DNA of 64,000 nucleotides, from contig NZ_BPMV01000001.1 of the NCBI RefSeq assembly GCF_019656655.1, forward strand, positions 1,364,001 through 1,428,000. The letters run 5' to 3'. Made by a program: the position numbers and the translations under genes. Source of the stretch: Tsukamurella sp. TY48. Lineage in GTDB: Bacteria; Actinomycetota; Actinomycetes; Mycobacteriales; Mycobacteriaceae. Below, one piece after another: positions 50,211-59,128 of the stretch (its first letter is position 1; each line of letters starts with the position of its first letter). The notes beneath the pieces were generated by a model. The model did no database searches. It was not told where the DNA came from and saw nothing but the letters and a program-made list of their open reading frames with translations.

Positions 50211-51419
50211 TCACACCACCGTGCGACGCGTGGTCACGGCCACCGTGATCGCCAAGACGATCAGCGGGAGTGCGATGGCGACGGACACGGAGAGCGAACT
50301 GCGCAGGTGCAGCGCCTCGACGACCACCGAGTACACCGCACCGGAGGCCATCTGCACGAAGAAGAACAACCCAGCCCCCACACCTTGGGCCTTGAGGTCC
50401 AGTTCCAGCAGCCCGCCCTGGGAGAACGGAATCGCAGCCCCGACGCCGAGGAATCCGACAGCGAGTGGCAGGACGACGGCGGCGGGGTTGTGCACGCCGA
50501 TCGCCGCGAGGATCACCAGGGCGGCGGCACCGAGTACCGACCCAACCGCGCCGATGCGCACGGCCCGCACCGTCGACGAGGCACGCCGGATCAACACGCT
50601 GCCGGCGATGTAGCCGACTGCGGGGACGATCAGCAGGAGTCCGTACTGCAATTCCGAGGCGCCGTGCAGTTCCTGGAGTACGAACGCGGATTGTTCAATG
50701 AACAGGAAGTACCCCATCCACGCCAGCGAGATCACTACGGCGTTTCGGTGGAACCCTTTCCGGCCCAGCGCTTCGCCGATACCACGACCGATCGCCCGCG
50801 GCGTCGGCGACACCGGGGACGCGGGTGGGGACGCGGGGACGAGCAACAGGAAGGCGGCGGCGAGAATCACCCCGAGCGCCGCGAGTCCCATGAACAGTGC
50901 GCGCCATGCCAGCACCTGCACCAGCGCGGACCCGAGGAAGGGCGAGAGCGCCGGGGTCGCGGCGATCACGATCGACAGCGAGGTGAGCAGCTGCATCCTG
51001 GCGTCGGCCGGGTACCTGCGCTGAATCACCAAGCGACACAGCACTGTCGCGGAGGTTCCGCCCAGCGCCTGGACGAACCGCGCGGCGGCGAGCACGCCGA
51101 CGTTCGGTGCCACAGCGGCCGCCACGCCTCCTGCGGCGAACAGCAGCAGCCCCAGCGCCTGGAGGGCGCGAGCGTCGAAGCGGTCGGCCAGGATGCCGGC
51201 GGCGAACATCGAGACCGCGTATCCGGCCATGTACCCGGACAGGGTGAGCTGCACGGCCGCGACCGTGGTGTGCAGATCGATGGCCATCTGCGGGATCGAC
51301 GGGTTGAGCAGGCTGAGGCCGAGTTGCGGCGCCGTGACCGCCACGAGCAGCATGACGGTGGTCCACCGCCGCGGAGTGGTAGCCGCGGCGGCTTCCTTGT
51401 CGACGATCCCGACTGACAT
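50211..51419 (-). CDS. MFS transporter (Bcr/CflA-like)
   Basis: 402-residue drug-efflux major facilitator with 12 hydrophobic helices. VTAPQLGLSLLNPSIPQMAIDL is a first-helix sequence typical of Bcr/CflA transporters. GILADRFDARALQALG is motif A and RFVQALGGTSATVLCRLVIQRRY the conserved helix-four block. ATG 51419 and the adjacent GTG 51422 are both usable. It is upstream of and co-directional with the HMGL-like operon but separated from it by the operator region, so it may be transcribed on its own. Together with the other two MFS genes it brings three exporters to the cluster. Confidence 0.86.
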   Translation of the reverse strand: MSVGIVDKEAAAATTPRRWTTVMLLVAVTAPQLGLSLLNPSIPQMAIDLHTTVAAVQLTLSGYMAGYAVSMFAAGILADRFDARALQALGLLLFAAGGVAAAVAPNVGVLAAARFVQALGGTSATVLCRLVIQRRYPADARMQLLTSLSIVIAATPALSPFLGSALVQVLAWRALFMGLAALGVILAAAFLLLVPASPPASPVSPTPRAIGRGIGEALGRKGFHRNAVVISLAWMGYFLFIEQSAFVLQELHGASELQYGLLLIVPAVGYIAGSVLIRRASSTVRAVRIGAVGSVLGAAALVILAAIGVHNPAAVVLPLAVGFLGVGAAIPFSQGGLLELDLKAQGVGAGLFFFVQMASGAVYSVVVEALHLRSSLSVSVAIALPLIVLAITVAVTTRRTVV

Positions 51420-51422
51420 CAC

Positions 51423-52097
51423 AGATCACGCCCCCTCGAACCGATTGCCTGCGCCCCCGCTGAACCGAACCCTGCTTTTCATACTGCCTGAAAGTAAACA
51501 ATTGGTGTCCGGTGACGCTCCACCGCCGAATCTGTGCGCTCGGAGGACGCGAAGCCCGCGATCGGCTCCGGCGCACACGGAGACCGGTCACGGCCGAGGG
51601 ACGGGCCTCCGAGGCACCTCAGCGTCATCGGAAACACGGAACTCGGTCGCACTGCGCAGTGCCGGGAGCAGAGCCCACAACTCGTCACCCGGACATTCCG
51701 TAGGCCGGCGATCTTCGACCAGTCGCGGTGTCCGCTGATCGACCATTGCTGCCACGCCTCCATTTCGTGATCGCACCGCTCACCGGAAGGCACGCCGAAA
51801 CGTCTGACGAACCACTGCCCGAGCAGGTTTCGTGCACGACGCCGCGCGCATGAACCCCAGTTTGCGGGAGCTCTCCCACACCCGTCACCGCCGGCTTCAT
51901 GAACACTCCCGCCGCACCGAGGGCGCACACACAACGCATCGTCGCGCCGCACATTCAGATCTGGTTCGAAACCATCAGTGGCCCAGGCTGATCAACCGGT
52001 TCGTCAGCTCCCAAACCTGCCCGAGTGCGGCGATGCCGCAACGACCGATTGTGTGATCAACAACATAGTGTGCAGAAAGGGGCCTCACGGGCCCTGC
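51423..52097. other. Gene-poor spacer of about 675 bp at the cluster edge
   Basis: No frame on either strand in this interval shows recognisable protein character, and no RNA gene or repeat is evident. Short open frames exist on both strands but read as low-similarity, Arg/Cys-rich shadows. In a window where gaps are otherwise under 100 bases this probably marks decayed DNA at the right border of the biosynthetic cluster, plus the promoter of the MFS gene. Confidence 0.4.
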
Positions 52098-53582
52098 CTA
52101 CCGCCTCTTGTCGCGGGGACTGGGCCGCTCCGCGACCACCGGGAAGGTGCCGGTGTATCCGTCGCGCGCGGCGGCGGCCTCGGCGACGCGGCCGCGCACC
52201 AGGAACCAGCCGCCGACGAGCATCGGGATCAGCACCAGCAGGCTGGCGACGGTCCAGGTGCCGATCGGGGTGTCGAAGGCCATGAGCACCAGGACGAGCA
52301 CGAGGAAGGCCAGGGTGATGTAGCCGGTGTACGGGGCGCCGAACAGCCGGTACGCCGGCCGCTCGATCCGGCCCGCCTGCGATTCGTGGTACAGCTTCAG
52401 CTGGCACAGCACGATCGTGGCCCAGGCGCCGAGAATGCCCAGCGCCGAGATGTTGAGCACGATCTCGAAGGCCTGCCCGGGGTTGAAGGCGTTGAGCAGC
52501 ACGCCGCCCAGCGTGAACACGCAGGTGAGCAGGATGCCGCCGTAGGGCACGCCGTTGCCGGACATGCGGGAGGTGAACTTCGGCGCGCTGCCGTTGACCG
52601 ACATCGAGCGCAGGATGCGGCCGGTGGAGTACAGGCCCGCGTTGAGCGAGGACAGCGCGGCGGTGATCACCACGAGGTTCATGATCGAACCGGCCTCGCT
52701 GAATCCGAGCTTGGAGAAGAACGTGACGAACGGGCTCTCCCCGTCCTTGTACGACGACCACGGCAGCAGCAGGGCGAGCAGCAGCAGCGAGCCGCAGTAG
52801 AAGATGGCGATCCGGAAGATCACGGTGTTGATCGCCTTGGGCATCACCTTGCGGGGGTTCTCCGTCTCCCCCGCCGCGGTGCCCACGAGTTCGACCGCCG
52901 CGTACGCGAAGACCACGCCGGAGGTGACCACCGCCAAGGGCAGGACCCCGTGCGGGAACCAGCCGCCGTTGTCCGTGATCACCGACAGGCCGGTGCGCTG
53001 GCCCTCGATGGTGAACCGTCCGCTCAGGAAGATCGTGCCGACCAGCAGGAAGGCGGTGAGCGCCACGACCTTCACCAGGGCGGCCCAGAACTCGAGCTCG
53101 CCGAAGAGCTTGACCGAGATGAGATTCATGGTGAGCACCACCGCCAGCGCCATGAGCGCGAAGGCCCACTGCGGGATCACCCGCAGCGGCCCCCAGAAGT
53201 GCAGGTACAGCGCGATCGCGGTGGAGTCGACGATGGAGGTCATGGCCCAGTTCAGGAAGTACAGCCAGCCGGCGACGTACGCCGCCTTCTCGCCGTAGAA
53301 CTCCCGCGCGTAGGAGACGAACGAGCCCGACGAGGGCCGGTGCAGCACCAGCTCGCCCATCGCACGCAGGATGAAGAAGACGAAGACGCCGCAGATCCCG
53401 TACACCAGGAACAGTCCCGGACCGGCGGAGTTGAGTCGGCCGCCCGCGCCGAGGAACAGGCCGGTGCCGATGGCACCGCCGATCGCGATCATCTGCAATT
53501 GTCGAGGCGTGAGGGACTTCTGATAGCCCTCGTCCTCGGCGCCGAGTGCGTGGTCGGCGCTCACGTTCTGGTCGGTAGACAC
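52098..53582 (-). CDS. Amino acid permease (AnsP-like)
   Basis: 494-residue amino acid:proton symporter with 12 helices. [24 protein letters not shown] is the conserved first helix of the amino acid transporter family. [24 protein letters not shown] is the signature loop, and [17 protein letters not shown] the helix-eight motif. Length and the acidic N-terminus fit L-asparagine permeases (AnsP, about 490 residues), but closely related members carry D-Ala/D-Ser, Lys or Phe, so substrate assignment is tentative. The C-terminal tail is basic. Confidence 0.85.
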   Translation of the reverse strand: MSTDQNVSADHALGAEDEGYQKSLTPRQLQMIAIGGAIGTGLFLGAGGRLNSAGPGLFLVYGICGVFVFFILRAMGELVLHRPSSGSFVSYAREFYGEKAAYVAGWLYFLNWAMTSIVDSTAIALYLHFWGPLRVIPQWAFALMALAVVLTMNLISVKLFGELEFWAALVKVVALTAFLLVGTIFLSGRFTIEGQRTGLSVITDNGGWFPHGVLPLAVVTSGVVFAYAAVELVGTAAGETENPRKVMPKAINTVIFRIAIFYCGSLLLLALLLPWSSYKDGESPFVTFFSKLGFSEAGSIMNLVVITAALSSLNAGLYSTGRILRSMSVNGSAPKFTSRMSGNGVPYGGILLTCVFTLGGVLLNAFNPGQAFEIVLNISALGILGAWATIVLCQLKLYHESQAGRIERPAYRLFGAPYTGYITLAFLVLVLVLMAFDTPIGTWTVASLLVLIPMLVGGWFLVRGRVAEAAAARDGYTGTFPVVAERPSPRDKRR

Positions 53583-53609
53583 CGAGCCATTGTGCGTTAC
53601 TGAGATTTA

Positions 53610-54704
53610 CTACGCATTCCGGGTGCCGTATTCGGCGTCGTCGGCCACCATCCACACCTGAACGGCGCCGGAGCTGGAGGTGTCCGCCGCGGCGCGCTCG
53701 AGCTCCGGTCCGAGTTCCTCGTTCCGGATCCGCTGGTCCACGTACAACAGCGTGTTCACCGAGGCCAGGAAGGGCAGCGTCATCACCTGCCCCGCTGCCG
53801 AGCCCAGAACGATCAGGGCCGTCGGCAGCACGTCTCCGGCACCCAGCGCGGTGGGCGACAGCCAGCGCGCCGAGTACCAGAACGGCAACCACACGGCGAT
53901 CCCGATCGCGTACGCGATCAGATAGCTGAGGACCAGGCGCGACAGGATGCGGCGGTATCCGGGCCGCTGCAGGTCGAACGCGCGGCTGAGCGCACCGATC
54001 GACCCGCGCCGCTCCAGCATCACGACCGACGTCGCTATGGCCATGAAGGGCCACATCGCCAGGATCGTGAGCACCGCCCCGATCACTGCGATCACCGCGA
54101 TGAGTCCGGCGCGGTCCGGCCCCACGGCGATCGCGCCCAGGATCGCGACGGCGACAGCGGCCGCGACCGGGAGCAGGAGCAGGACGATGTCGAGCACACC
54201 GAGCGCCACCAGCGTGTGCATGCGCCGCCCCGCCGACAGCAGGGCCGTGACCGTGTGGGTCTTGCGGCCGAGCACGGCGCGGGCCACGCTGATGGTCACC
54301 ACGCCCGTCACGAGCAGTGTGCCGGCGGTCCCGAACGCGGAGTTCGCCATGGACCAGCCGGAACCGAGACCGGTGAGCGAGAGCACCTGCGCCACGTCGG
54401 CATCGGCACGGGGATCGCCGATCCTGGTGCCGCGTGCCACGAACAGCAGCTGCGTGGCGATCGAGACCACACTCATCACCGCGACGATCACCGCGGTGAG
54501 CCCGAACATCACCCGGGGGTTCGCGCGAAGCGCGTGGGCCGCGCCCAGGAAGAGATCGACGATCCGCAGCGGTGCGAGGGGGATGAGCGGTGGCAGCAGT
54601 GCGATGACCGCTTCCACCGCGGCTTCCATTGCATCGTCTGCCGCGTCATCAGCAGCATCGTCATCGTCCCGGCGGCGCGTGGCCTCCGCTTCGTCGCCGG
54701 TCAC
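53610..54704 (-). CDS. Multi-span membrane protein, unknown
   Basis: 364 residues from GTG 54704, with ATG 54743 or 54629 as alternatives. An acidic N-terminus (RRRDDDDAADDAADD) precedes about six hydrophobic helices arranged in pairs (VMFGLTAVIVAVMSVVSI, LVALGVLDIVLLLLPVAAAVAVAIL, LIAVIAVIGAVLTILAMWPFMAI, and others). The segment VMLERRGSIGALSRAFDLQRPGYRRIL resembles the cytoplasmic loop of glycerophosphodiesterase-type membrane domains found in actinobacterial proteins. No catalytic residues are recognisable. Function unknown; perhaps a membrane organiser or transporter accessory. Confidence 0.65.
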   Translation of the reverse strand: MTGDEAEATRRRDDDDAADDAADDAMEAAVEAVIALLPPLIPLAPLRIVDLFLGAAHALRANPRVMFGLTAVIVAVMSVVSIATQLLFVARGTRIGDPRADADVAQVLSLTGLGSGWSMANSAFGTAGTLLVTGVVTISVARAVLGRKTHTVTALLSAGRRMHTLVALGVLDIVLLLLPVAAAVAVAILGAIAVGPDRAGLIAVIAVIGAVLTILAMWPFMAIATSVVMLERRGSIGALSRAFDLQRPGYRRILSRLVLSYLIAYAIGIAVWLPFWYSARWLSPTALGAGDVLPTALIVLGSAAGQVMTLPFLASVNTLLYVDQRIRNEELGPELERAAADTSSSGAVQVWMVADDAEYGTRNA

Positions 54705-54756
54705 AGTGACATGATGGGGGCGAATGCCGAATCGCACAAGCATTCGCCCATCAAGA

Positions 54757-55122
54757 TCAGTCCTTCGACTCGGGCTCGTCGCCCAGGTTGCGCGCGTCGA
54801 GGCCCTTGGCCTTGCGGCGCTGCTCCTCCGCGCGCTCGCGGCACTGCCGCAGGAAATCGTCGTCGTCATCGGGATATTGCGCGATGTGCCGACCGCGGCG
54901 CTCGTACTCCGGGAAGCCGGTGGCGCGGGTGGGCGCACCGGTGACGGCCCCGACGGGGCGGCCGAGCAGGAACCAGATGAGCGAGCCCGCGAGTGGGATC
55001 AGGATGACCACGATGAGCCAGCCGAACTTGGGCAGATGCCGTACGCGGTACTCGTCCGCGACGATCACGTCGATCAGCGCCGCCACCCACAGCAGCAGCA
55101 CGATGGGCCCCAGGTACACCAT
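54757..55122 (-). CDS. PLDc_N (phospholipase D-nuclease N-terminal) domain membrane protein
   Basis: 121 residues from ATG 55122. Two transmembrane helices (YLGPIVLLLWVAALIDVIVAD and FGWLIVVILIPLAGSLIWFLLG) separated by a short loop (YRVRHLPK) match the PLDc_N/YxlE-like domain. The GSLIWFLLGRP end of the second helix is a family hallmark. A soluble, charged tail follows (about 65 residues) with an Asp run and EEQRRKAKG. GTG 55140 is an alternative start. Function of stand-alone PLDc_N proteins is unknown; the domain is thought to anchor or sense the membrane. Confidence 0.8.
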   Translation of the reverse strand: MVYLGPIVLLLWVAALIDVIVADEYRVRHLPKFGWLIVVILIPLAGSLIWFLLGRPVGAVTGAPTRATGFPEYERRGRHIAQYPDDDDDFLRQCRERAEEQRRKAKGLDARNLGDEPESKD

Positions 55123-55199
55123 CTCAACCCCCAAGATCACGCAAACGGATAGCCGATGCTACCTCGGCTGTACCGCTCCGTTCCACCTATCCTGGCAGC

Positions 55200-55514
55200 A
55201 TGAGTGACCTGAGCTGGCCCGCCGCCCGGATCCTGGGCCGTGCGGCGATCCGTGGACACCTGGAACTCAGCGATACCCACCTGCGGTTCCGCCCCGCGGG
55301 GATGGCCGCGAAGCTGCAGGGCACGCCCTTCGCCGTCCAACTGCGGCACCTCGCCGGCGCCGGCGTCACCGAGACCTCCGGCGGATTCCTGCGCCGCGGG
55401 CGCCAGCGCCTCTGCGTGACGCTGGGGGACGCCTCCGAGCAGGTCTTCGACATCCCGCGCCCGGACGATGTGGCCGCCACCATCCGCGAGCGGATCCCGG
55501 GGGCCGCGGCATGA
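55200..55514 (+). CDS. Small conserved protein, GRAM/PH-like
   Basis: 104-residue protein. The beta-strand pattern (RGHLELSDTHLRFRPAG, PFAVQLRHLAGAGV, QRLCVTLGDASEQVFDI) followed by a final helix (RPDDVAATIRERI) is that of a GRAM or PH-like domain, which usually binds lipids or proteins. There is no signal peptide. Its stop codon overlaps the start of the nucleoside phosphorylase gene by four bases, so the two are co-translated. The link may be conserved in relatives, but I cannot state a function. Confidence 0.7.
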   Translation: MSDLSWPAARILGRAAIRGHLELSDTHLRFRPAGMAAKLQGTPFAVQLRHLAGAGVTETSGGFLRRGRQRLCVTLGDASEQVFDIPRPDDVAATIRERIPGAAA

Positions 55515-56284
55515 CGGCGCCGATCGCCGTGATCGGCGGCACCGGCCTGTACCGCTTCCTGGACGGCGCGACGCAGACGCGCACCGTCGAGACACCGTAC
55601 GGAGCGACCAGCGCGCCGATCACGCTGGGCGAGGTGGCCGGGCGGCAGGTGGCCTTCCTTCCCCGGCACGGGCTGCACCACGAATTCTCGCCGCACACCG
55701 TGCCCTACCGCGCGAACCTCTGGGCTCTGCACAGCCTGGGCGTGCGGAAGGTCTTGGCGCCGTGCGCAGTCGGCAGCCTGGATCCGGCGCTCGGCCCCGG
55801 CACGATCGTGGTCCCGGACCAGTTGGTGGACCGGACCACGAGCCGCACGTCCACCTACTTCGACGGTGGCGGCGTGCACGTGAGCTTCGCCGATCCGTAC
55901 TGCCCGACGCTCCGGGCCGCGGCGGCGCCGCGCGCCGATCGCGACGGCGCCACCATGGTGGTGATCGAGGGACCGCGATTCTCCACCCGCGCCGAGAGCC
56001 GTTGGTACGCCGCACAGGGCTGGGAGCTGGTGAACATGACCGGACTCCCGGAGGCGGCGCTGGCCCGCGAACTGAAGCTCTGCTATGCCTCCATCGCCCT
56101 GGTCACCGATCTGGACGCGGGCATCGAAGCGGGCGAAGGCGTGCACGCCGACGATGTACTGCAGCAGTTCGCCGCCAACCTGCCGCGCCTCACCGAGGTC
56201 CTCACCGAGACGATCGCCGCGATCTCCCCCGGGGACGAGTGCACGTGCGCGGCAGGCGATCACGATCTCTCATCGCTGCAGTAG
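55511..56284 (+). CDS. mtnP: S-methyl-5'-thioadenosine phosphorylase / purine nucleoside phosphorylase
   Basis: 257-residue nucleoside phosphorylase of the MTAP/PNP family, cleaving methylthioadenosine (or a purine nucleoside) with phosphate. PIAVIGGTGLYRFLDG is the phosphate-site start, PRHGLHHEFSPHTVPYRANLWAL the family's His-rich block, and VIEGPRFSTRAESRWY and VNMTGLPEAALARELKLCYASIALVTDLDAG the conserved substrate and base-binding segments. The order and length match MtnP. An NMT, not an NMS, precedes GLPE. Adenine release is likely; guanosine or inosine specificity is the other possibility. Confidence 0.88.
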   Translation: MTAPIAVIGGTGLYRFLDGATQTRTVETPYGATSAPITLGEVAGRQVAFLPRHGLHHEFSPHTVPYRANLWALHSLGVRKVLAPCAVGSLDPALGPGTIVVPDQLVDRTTSRTSTYFDGGGVHVSFADPYCPTLRAAAAPRADRDGATMVVIEGPRFSTRAESRWYAAQGWELVNMTGLPEAALARELKLCYASIALVTDLDAGIEAGEGVHADDVLQQFAANLPRLTEVLTETIAAISPGDECTCAAGDHDLSSLQ

Positions 56285-56333
56285 CCGGTCGACGACGCCC
56301 CTGTCCCCGGGGTGAGCGGAGCTCGGCGAGGTT

Positions 56334-57116
56334 TCAGCCGCGCCTGCGCCGCGATGCGATCTCGTCCTGCGCCGCCTCCGCGGCCTCGCGAACCTGGTCG
56401 ACGTACCGCGGGGCACGCTCCTGGGCGCTGGCGACGAGGCGCTGCGCCCCGTCCTTGACCTGATCCGCGTATTCGGGAGCGTGCTCGCGCAGGTCGGTCA
56501 ACGTCTCGGACGCCGCCGCGGAGATCCGTGCCGCCCGCGTGCTCGCGGCGTCGGCGAGGGTGGCGACGGCGTCGTGCGCCTTCTCCCGCACCTCCGCGGC
56601 GCGATCGCCGAGGTCGGGACCGGCCTCGTCGGTGCCGGGCGTGAGGGCGGCGACGGTGGCCGAGGCGCGATCGGCGGCATGCCGGCCGGCCCGCTTGGTG
56701 CGCCAGAGGACGCCCGGCTCCCCCTCGGTATCGAAGCCGGCGATGATGAGCCCGCCGATGAGCGAGAGGTTCTTGAGGAAGTGGACCGTCGCCTCCTGTC
56801 GGGCCGCCGGATCGGATTCGGCCCAGAACCGGTTCTCCGTCGCGGTGGTGGCGGCGAGGGTGCCGGCGAGCGTCAGGGCGCTCAGCCGCGGCAGCCGGCC
56901 CAGTGCGAGGAGGGTGCCACCGCCGAGCTGGGCGCCGCCGAGGGCGCGCGCCCACGTGGTGGGGCTGGCGGGCAGCGGCGCGTCGGGGAAGGCCTCCTGG
57001 GCCTTGTGGACCACACCGGCCGAGGAATCCGCTCTCTCGGCGGGGCGGAGCAGGGTGTTCACACCCGAGTAGATGAAGTACGACCCGAGCAGGGGCCGGG
57101 CGATGCGGCGAATCAT
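56334..57116 (-). CDS. DoxX family membrane protein
   Basis: 260-residue protein. The N-terminal part is a DoxX-type four-helix membrane domain: IARPLLGSYFIYSGVNTLLRP, LGGAQLGGGTLLALGRLPRLSAL, LAGTLAATTATENRFWAE and FLKNLSLIGGLIIAGFDTEG are its recognisable blocks. After about residue 150 comes a long Ala/Asp/Arg-rich helical tail (for example RAAEVREKAHDAVATLADAA) of apolipoprotein-like or coiled-coil character, facing the cytosol. In mycobacteria DoxX is linked to thiol and oxidative stress resistance. It is upstream of and convergent with the phosphorylase gene. Confidence 0.85.
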   Translation of the reverse strand: MIRRIARPLLGSYFIYSGVNTLLRPAERADSSAGVVHKAQEAFPDAPLPASPTTWARALGGAQLGGGTLLALGRLPRLSALTLAGTLAATTATENRFWAESDPAARQEATVHFLKNLSLIGGLIIAGFDTEGEPGVLWRTKRAGRHAADRASATVAALTPGTDEAGPDLGDRAAEVREKAHDAVATLADAASTRAARISAAASETLTDLREHAPEYADQVKDGAQRLVASAQERAPRYVDQVREAAEAAQDEIASRRRRG

Positions 57117-57223
57117 GGGGACTTCCTTCTGTTCTCGTACGGACGATGGGGAGGTCCTGCAGGTGCCGGCGCCCCGGTGGGAGGAATCGCCACCGGGGCG
57201 TCCGGCACGCCGAGGGCGGAGCC

Positions 57224-57433
57224 TTACTTGCCGCTGAGCTTGTCCTTCACCGCATCGACGCCGCCCTTGACCGCGTCGGCGACCTCGGCGACCTTCTCCT
57301 TGATCTGGGCCTCGACCTGGTCGGCCTTGCCCTCGGTCTTGAGATCCTCGTCGCCGGTGACCGCGCCCGCGGCCTCCTTCGCCCGGCCCTTGAGATCCTC
57401 GGCCTTGTTCTGCGCGTCATCAGAGATCGACAT
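57224..57433 (-). CDS. CsbD-family general stress protein
   Basis: 69-residue, highly charged helical protein of the CsbD type. The family core is DDAQNKAEDLKGRAKEAAGA, followed by VTGDEDLKTEGKADQVEAQI and a third Ala/Val/Lys-rich helix ending KDKLSGK. ATG 57433 has AGGAGG eight bases upstream; an in-frame TTG two codons earlier is rejected. CsbD proteins are induced by general stress (SigB in Bacillus), but their biochemical role is unknown. It lies 107 bases upstream of the DoxX gene, same strand. Confidence 0.9.
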   Translation of the reverse strand: MSISDDAQNKAEDLKGRAKEAAGAVTGDEDLKTEGKADQVEAQIKEKVAEVADAVKGGVDAVKDKLSGK

Positions 57434-57502
57434 GTTCAATCCTCCTGCTGTTGTGAATCTTTCACGAACGTGCGGGTGACTCTTCGCACACCGGCGCCGG
57501 CC

Positions 57503-57640
57503 CTACAGCCACTCGGCGAACAACTGCCCGGTATCCACCTCGGACACCTCCGGTGACTTGATTCGCTCCGGTGAGCGCTGGCCGCCCCGGCACTTCCACG
57601 CTAAGCGCGTCGAACGCTCCTTCGCCAGTCGCCTTCGCAC
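57503..57640 (-). CDS. Possible 45-residue basic protein
   Basis: A GTG-initiated frame encodes a short, protein-like sequence: RRRLAKERSTRLAWKCRGG, then RSPERIKSPEVSEVDTGQLF and the end AEWL. It has a basic first half and an acidic, Trp-containing end. It occupies an otherwise empty 467-bp interval (57434-57900) between the CsbD and DICT genes. No ribosome site of note precedes it and no homologue comes to mind. Base composition and residue use favour coding, but this is a suggestion only. The rest of the interval shows no other supported feature. Confidence 0.3.
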   Translation of the reverse strand: MRRRLAKERSTRLAWKCRGGQRSPERIKSPEVSEVDTGQLFAEWL

Positions 57641-57900
57641 TCCAGGGCCCCGTCACGGCGATGATCAATCCACCTTGGATCGATTTTGCGATGACCGGCA
57701 TGCGCGCTGAATCAGCTGTATTCCAATCGAATTCAGAAACCCCTCCACCGGACCGTCGTTCGATTCGTTATCGCCTCGTTATCACGTACCGATTTCGTAA
57801 CCCTCGCCGAATCGACTGGCGTCGCGAGCCGCGCGCGGGCACGATCGATGCAGACGGGATGCGAGGCGCATCGCGCTGTGAACTGTGATTGACTCAGCTG

Positions 57901-59118
57901 GTGAAGCGAGCCTTTCCGCTGCCGGTCCGCGAAGTGGCCGGGATCGAGGTGGAAATGACTTTCGCCCCTGTGCGCCGGTTGTCGGACGGTGCGCTGGCCG
58001 CCGTGGAACTGCAACTCCACGGGACGGCCGGGAGCGCTTTGGAGTCCGCGCATGAGGCGCGCAGAGCGATGCGACTGCTGGAGCAGAAGGATCGACTGGA
58101 TACGGCCAAGGCGCAGTCGGCAGCAGACCCGTCCGCCACGGCGCTGGCCCGGGCCGTTCCGCTCATCGTCGCGCTCGACGCCTTCGCCCTGGACGATGTG
58201 CTCGCCGCGCATCCCGTGGATGCCGGGCAGCGCGTCGTCGTCTCCGTCTCGTCCCGCCTGTTCATCGACTCCCCGCACGAGACCATGGCGGCGATCTCGT
58301 CGGCCCGCGACAAGGGCTTCACCATCTGCCTCGAGGTCGGCGGCGACGATGAGCACGCCCTCGCCTTCCTGGCGTTGATCGAGCCCGATCTGGTGCTCAC
58401 CGCCCCGGACCTGCTGCGCACCCCGCTCGCCGCGGAAGCCGCCAGTACCGCGCACGCGCTGGCGGCCCACACCGAGCGCTCGCACGCCGTCATCATCGCC
58501 GAGGGCGTCGACGACGAGGCGACTCGAGCCGTGGCCGAGACGATCGGGGCCGACTACGGCATCGGCGCACTGTATCCCCCGCAACCCGCGGAGGAGCTCG
58601 TCGCGGAACAGCTCGTCGCGCTCCCGCCGCACCCGGTGTGGGCGTCGCCGGACAGCGGGCCGACAACGCCCTACGCCCTGGCCACCCGCGACAACTCGGC
58701 TCGCCGTGGAACCAAGCGGGTGCTCGTCGAGATGAGCAAGGCCCTTGAAGCGCAGGCCGGCGCGATCGGTGCATCGATGATCGCCGTGGGCACGTTCCAA
58801 CACCGGCGGCACTTCACCGAGCGCACCTCGGCACGCTGGCAGGCACTCTCGGAGGCGATCGGGTTCGCCGGGATCTACGGCGCGGAGATCACGCCGATCC
58901 GGGAGGGCAACATCCACCGGGCACCACTGAATCCCGGCGACCCGCTGGTCGACGAGTGGACCGTCGCGATCCTCGGGCCGCACTTCAGTGCCCTCATCGC
59001 GGCCAAGGACTTCCACGACAACGGCCCGGACCTCGAGCGCACCTTCGACTTCATCCAGACCTTCGACCGCCTCACCGTGGTCCAGGCCGTGCGCAGCGTC
59101 CTCAGCCGCTTCGAATAG
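57901..59118 (+). CDS. DICT sensory domain protein with degenerate EAL-like N-terminus
   Basis: 405 residues from GTG 57901. Residues about 1-235 resemble an EAL phosphodiesterase barrel (APVRRLSDGALAAVELQLHG, VVVSVSSRLFIDSPHETMAAI, VIIAEGVDDEATRAVAETIGADYGIGALYP) but the EAL triplet and the metal-binding residues are replaced, so cyclic-di-GMP hydrolysis is unlikely. Residues about 250-400 match the DICT domain (RRGTKRVLVEMSKALEAQAG, VGTFQHRRHFTERTSARW), named for diguanylate cyclases and two-component systems and thought to sense light or redox with partner proteins. It is adjacent to catalase, which may hint at a stress link. Confidence 0.75.
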   Translation: MKRAFPLPVREVAGIEVEMTFAPVRRLSDGALAAVELQLHGTAGSALESAHEARRAMRLLEQKDRLDTAKAQSAADPSATALARAVPLIVALDAFALDDVLAAHPVDAGQRVVVSVSSRLFIDSPHETMAAISSARDKGFTICLEVGGDDEHALAFLALIEPDLVLTAPDLLRTPLAAEAASTAHALAAHTERSHAVIIAEGVDDEATRAVAETIGADYGIGALYPPQPAEELVAEQLVALPPHPVWASPDSGPTTPYALATRDNSARRGTKRVLVEMSKALEAQAGAIGASMIAVGTFQHRRHFTERTSARWQALSEAIGFAGIYGAEITPIREGNIHRAPLNPGDPLVDEWTVAILGPHFSALIAAKDFHDNGPDLERTFDFIQTFDRLTVVQAVRSVLSRFE

Positions 59119-59128
59119 CCGCCCGCGG

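Noticed and set aside
51479-51954. Minus-strand frames of 89-157 codons in the 51.4-52.1 kb gap
   Set aside because: Composition is Arg/Cys/Ser-rich with no recognisable motif, and several overlapping frames look equally poor.
57571-57888. Plus-strand frame of about 105 codons before the DICT gene
   Set aside because: No ribosome site or domain, Arg/Ser/Pro-rich, and it overlaps the more protein-like short minus-strand frame.
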